Source: DATBGO01 sp963695645
Lineage (GTDB): Bacteria > Actinomycetota > Actinomycetes > Streptosporangiales > Streptosporangiaceae
Assembly (NCBI GenBank): GCA_963695645.1
Contig: CAVOHC010000012.1
Location: 930,001 to 994,000 of the forward strand
DNA: 64,000 bases
Direction: 5' to 3'
Shown in pieces: positions 61,788-64,000 of the stretch. The stretch's first letter is position 1, and the number at the start of each line of letters is the position of its first letter. Below the pieces are notes generated by a model. The model was not told the origin of the DNA and did no database searches. It saw only the letters and a program-made list of their open reading frames with translations. The position numbers and the translations under genes are program-made.

Positions 61788-63200
61788 TCATTCAGGGGGT
61801 CCGAGGTAACTCCAGGCGGCCGGGAATTGCCCGATTCCGATGCTGCGGCAGACTTTCTGGGCGGCCATGCTGACGGCCTCGGTGAAGGTCGGGAAGGCGA
61901 ATTGCATCTCAGCGAGATGCTCAACGTTCATGCGGGCGCGCATGGCGGTCGCGACGACTTGGACGGTTTCAGCTGAGTATTCGCCAAGCACATGGGCACC
62001 AAGAATGACGTGGCTGTGCCGATCGGCGATGAGCTTGCAAAAGCCATCGGGGTGGCCGTCTGCCACGGGCCGGACGAGGTCGTCGTACCGGGCGATTCCC
62101 ACGGCGACGTCGTGGTCATGGGCAGCTTGGGCTTCGGTCATGCCGACTGAGCCGTACTCCGGGTCGGTGAAACTGCCGGTGGCTACCACATCGTGGCCGG
62201 GCTGCCGGGTAGGGCCGTGCACGGCATTCCACGCCGCGATACGGCCTTCGAGCCTGGCGCTCTGAACCAGCTTGGACCGGCCGTTGACGTCACCGGCGGC
62301 GAAGATATGCTCGACGTTGGTTTGCAGGTAGTCATCGACTCGGATGGCTCGCGGGCTGCTGGTGACTGCGGCGCGGTCAAGATCGAGGTTCTGGAGGTTT
62401 GCGGGCCAGCCCACGGCGGCGAAAACGACCTCCGTCGTTGCGTGCTCGACCGGGCCACCACGGGTGAAGTGAAGGATGACCTGCTCGCCGCTGCGTTCCA
62501 GAGCCTGCACTTTTGCGCCGGTGATGAGCTCGATGCCTCTGGCCTCGAACGCCTGGCCCAGCGCAGCGGAAACGCTGGCATCGGCGCCGGGAACGAGCCG
62601 GGGACCGGCCTCGACGAGACGGACCTCGGCCCCGAGGTCAGCGAAGATCGAGGCTATCTGGCAGCCGGTGTCGGCTCCGCCGACAATCGTGAGTTGCTGC
62701 GGGAGGGCTTTGAGGGTCCAGATGTCCTGGTAGGTCAGCGCGAGCTCACCGCCCGGGACTGGCAGCGGAGCCGCGTGGCAGCCGACCGCGATGACGATGC
62801 GGTCTGCGCGCCAGCTGCGGCCGTCTTCAGCGCGCACGGTGTGCGAGTCGGTGAACTGGACTGGGCCAAGGTGCTCGTCCAGGTCAATCCTTTGGTGGCG
62901 CAGGTGGCCAGCGACGTCTTTCTTGTCGTGGGCGTAGCGGGCAACCCGGGCGGCGTTCGCCAGGATGGCTTCGAGATTGGGTACCGGCGGGGGGCCTTCC
63001 AGGCCGAAACGCTCCCATGAGGACCAGTCCCGGGCCAGCCGGGCGGCGCGGGCCAGGGTGCGGACCGGCGTCGGCCCGCGGTTCAGGTTGGTCCCCCCGA
63101 TCCGCTCGGCTTCCAGCAGTGTCACGTCGGCGCCCAGCTCCCGCGCTTGCAGCGCGGCCGTGATTCCTGCGGGGCCACCGCCCACTACCAGCAGTCTCAC
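61788..63200 (-). CDS. FAD/NAD(P) oxidoreductase of the dihydrolipoamide-dehydrogenase fold, redox cysteines absent
   Basis: A 470-aa class I pyridine-nucleotide-disulfide-oxidoreductase fold. FAD motif VVGGGPAGITAALQARELGA; NAD motif TIVGGADTGCQIASIFADLG; second FAD motif IFAAGDVNG; dimerisation domain with YGSVGMTEAQA. The usual CxxxxC after GGT is replaced: GGTNLNRGPTPVRTL (Asn38, Pro43). The C-terminal His-x4-Glu is FAFPTFTEA. It therefore cannot act through a disulfide; it may be an NAD(P)H-dependent transhydrogenase, quinone or small-molecule reductase. GTG start overlaps the cyclase stop (GTGA). Confidence 0.88.
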   Translation of the reverse strand: MRLLVVGGGPAGITAALQARELGADVTLLEAERIGGTNLNRGPTPVRTLARAARLARDWSSWERFGLEGPPPVPNLEAILANAARVARYAHDKKDVAGHLRHQRIDLDEHLGPVQFTDSHTVRAEDGRSWRADRIVIAVGCHAAPLPVPGGELALTYQDIWTLKALPQQLTIVGGADTGCQIASIFADLGAEVRLVEAGPRLVPGADASVSAALGQAFEARGIELITGAKVQALERSGEQVILHFTRGGPVEHATTEVVFAAVGWPANLQNLDLDRAAVTSSPRAIRVDDYLQTNVEHIFAAGDVNGRSKLVQSARLEGRIAAWNAVHGPTRQPGHDVVATGSFTDPEYGSVGMTEAQAAHDHDVAVGIARYDDLVRPVADGHPDGFCKLIADRHSHVILGAHVLGEYSAETVQVVATAMRARMNVEHLAEMQFAFPTFTEAVSMAAQKVCRSIGIGQFPAAWSYLGPPE

Positions 63201-63757
63201 GGCGCCGTCTCCGCGGGAACGGCCTGTCCGGGGCGGTGGCTGCCCAGGGGCCTGAGGATGGCGCGGGCTGGTGCCCCGTCACTGCCGTGCAGTTTGACTG
63301 GCAGGCAGATCATCTCGTACTGGCCTTCGGTGACCGGTGACAGGTCAAGCCCTTCGATGATCCAGTACACGAAGTCCTCGACGAAGGTACCGCTGCGCCA
63401 GCACCGCGCCGAGTTTGATGTCCGGAACAGCACGCGTTCCCCGGCCTGGAGCCTGTGCTGGCGGATCTCGTCCGCAGTGATCTCGCAGGGATGCTCGATC
63501 TGGATCATCCGGGCCTGGCCCATCGTCGCGGTCAGCGGCATCTCATCCAGCCCGGCCGCTTCGTGCAGGAAGTGCACCGGCCCGTCCATGTGGGTGCCGC
63601 TGCGTACCCCCATGGCCAGGCGGGAGACGTTGCAGGCGTCACCGCGCCCGAGGTCCATCATCCGCTCCAGTACGATCGGCGGATTGTCAGGCCAGTGCGG
63701 CATGCCGTGCTTGACGGTCACCGACACGTCTATCCACTCCGTCATCTGAGACGTCAC
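63197..63757 (-). CDS. Cyclase/kynurenine-formamidase-family hydrolase
   Basis: About 186 aa. Metal-binding motif SGTHMDGPVHFLHEA (HxDxxxH of the cyclase family), entry WIDVSVTVKHGMPHWPDNPP, then DFVYWIIEGLDLSPVTEGQY, CLPVKLHGSDGAPARAILRP. These enzymes hydrolyse N-formylkynurenine or related amides or lactones. It is the first gene of a two-gene operon; its stop overlaps the flavoprotein start. Start uncertain: GTG at 63757 (AGAGG 6 nt upstream), or ATG at 63745 or 63790. Confidence 0.85.
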   Translation of the reverse strand: MTSQMTEWIDVSVTVKHGMPHWPDNPPIVLERMMDLGRGDACNVSRLAMGVRSGTHMDGPVHFLHEAAGLDEMPLTATMGQARMIQIEHPCEITADEIRQHRLQAGERVLFRTSNSARCWRSGTFVEDFVYWIIEGLDLSPVTEGQYEMICLPVKLHGSDGAPARAILRPLGSHRPGQAVPAETAP

Positions 63758-64000
63758 AGCTCCCCTCTGCGGCATTGCCCGGTCGGCCATAGCGCAGGAC
63801 GCTCCGTCCTGGTCCCGGCAGGTTCGCCGTCCGGAGCATCCGCGTGAGTGAGAGCTTTAGCGAGCCACGACGGATGACTGGGCGGCCCGGCGGCCCCCTG
63901 GATGCCGCATCGCCCGGGCCGTCTAGATCGGATGCTATGTGCGCAGCCGGTCATTGTCACCACGGCATTTTCTGCCCGGCAGCCGTCAAGACCTGGCAGC
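63758..64000. other. Window edge, no supported gene
   Basis: Presumably the promoter region of the cyclase operon. I see nothing further that is recognisable. Confidence 0.4.

Overview
The window is high-GC actinobacterial DNA. The evidence is GC-rich third codon positions, many GTG starts behind GGAGG-type ribosome sites, GAF-ANTAR regulators, a MalT-like LuxR regulator, GH13/GH15 and DUF2252/RDD/DUF1269-type proteins, and actinobacterial IS families. I cannot name a genus. Gene density is low: intact metabolic genes alternate with many decayed fragments (ISAs1, IS256, IS481/IS3-type, IS110, IS66, IS21, serine and tyrosine recombinases) and with genes carrying a single frameshift.

Left part (1-23 kb): a thiolase; a multi-pass membrane protein; an IS graveyard (3.5-4.6 kb); a methyltransferase; a GT-B-like glycosyltransferase; a HAD dehalogenase; a GH13 amylase-like enzyme; a carotenoid oxygenase followed by an SDR; two RibD/DHFR-fold reductases (one frameshifted); an acyl-CoA synthetase; and a CotH-kinase protein. 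Tandem DNA repeats lie at 1.38-1.53, 1.74-1.81 and 3.49-3.57 kb.

Middle part (23-52 kb): this stretch begins and ends with a 3' fragment of a tRNA-Pro(GGG) gene, so it looks like an integrated island. Eight copies of one bipartite palindromic element, seen nowhere else in the window, lie between 25.9 and 42.9 kb. Each copy faces a gene or gene remnant: a GH15 remnant, two DUF1269-type stress proteins, a nonapeptide-repeat protein plus RDD membrane protein, a lipoprotein, a duplicated small two-gene unit followed by DUF2252, and others. I read these as one stress or dormancy regulon with a shared operator/promoter. A MalT-like LuxR protein sits inside the cluster. The cluster also holds an ion channel, an FUSC transporter, and a CoA-disulfide-reductase-like flavoprotein with a rhodanese domain. 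Further right are an MFS exporter, an AAA/DUF4143 ATPase, an IS66 remnant, a secreted repeat protein and a truncated IS110 transposase.

Right part (52-64 kb): a second tRNA-Pro fragment (52.07-52.13 kb) and a third (59.83-59.89 kb) share a 66-bp repeat with one mismatch. They enclose two GAF(-ANTAR) regulators, a tyrosine-recombinase fragment, a decayed polysaccharide deacetylase, a frameshifted GNAT/acyl-CoA-synthetase-like fusion and a RibD-fold reductase. Beyond the third fragment are a VapBC-type toxin-antitoxin pair with a palindromic operator, a LuxR fragment, and a cyclase/flavoprotein operon in which the flavoprotein has lost its redox-active cysteines.

Overall I read the window as successive integrations at the 3' end of one tRNA-Pro gene. 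The intact tRNA gene would lie to the right of the window. One of the islands carries a compact regulon that I do not recognise from the literature.
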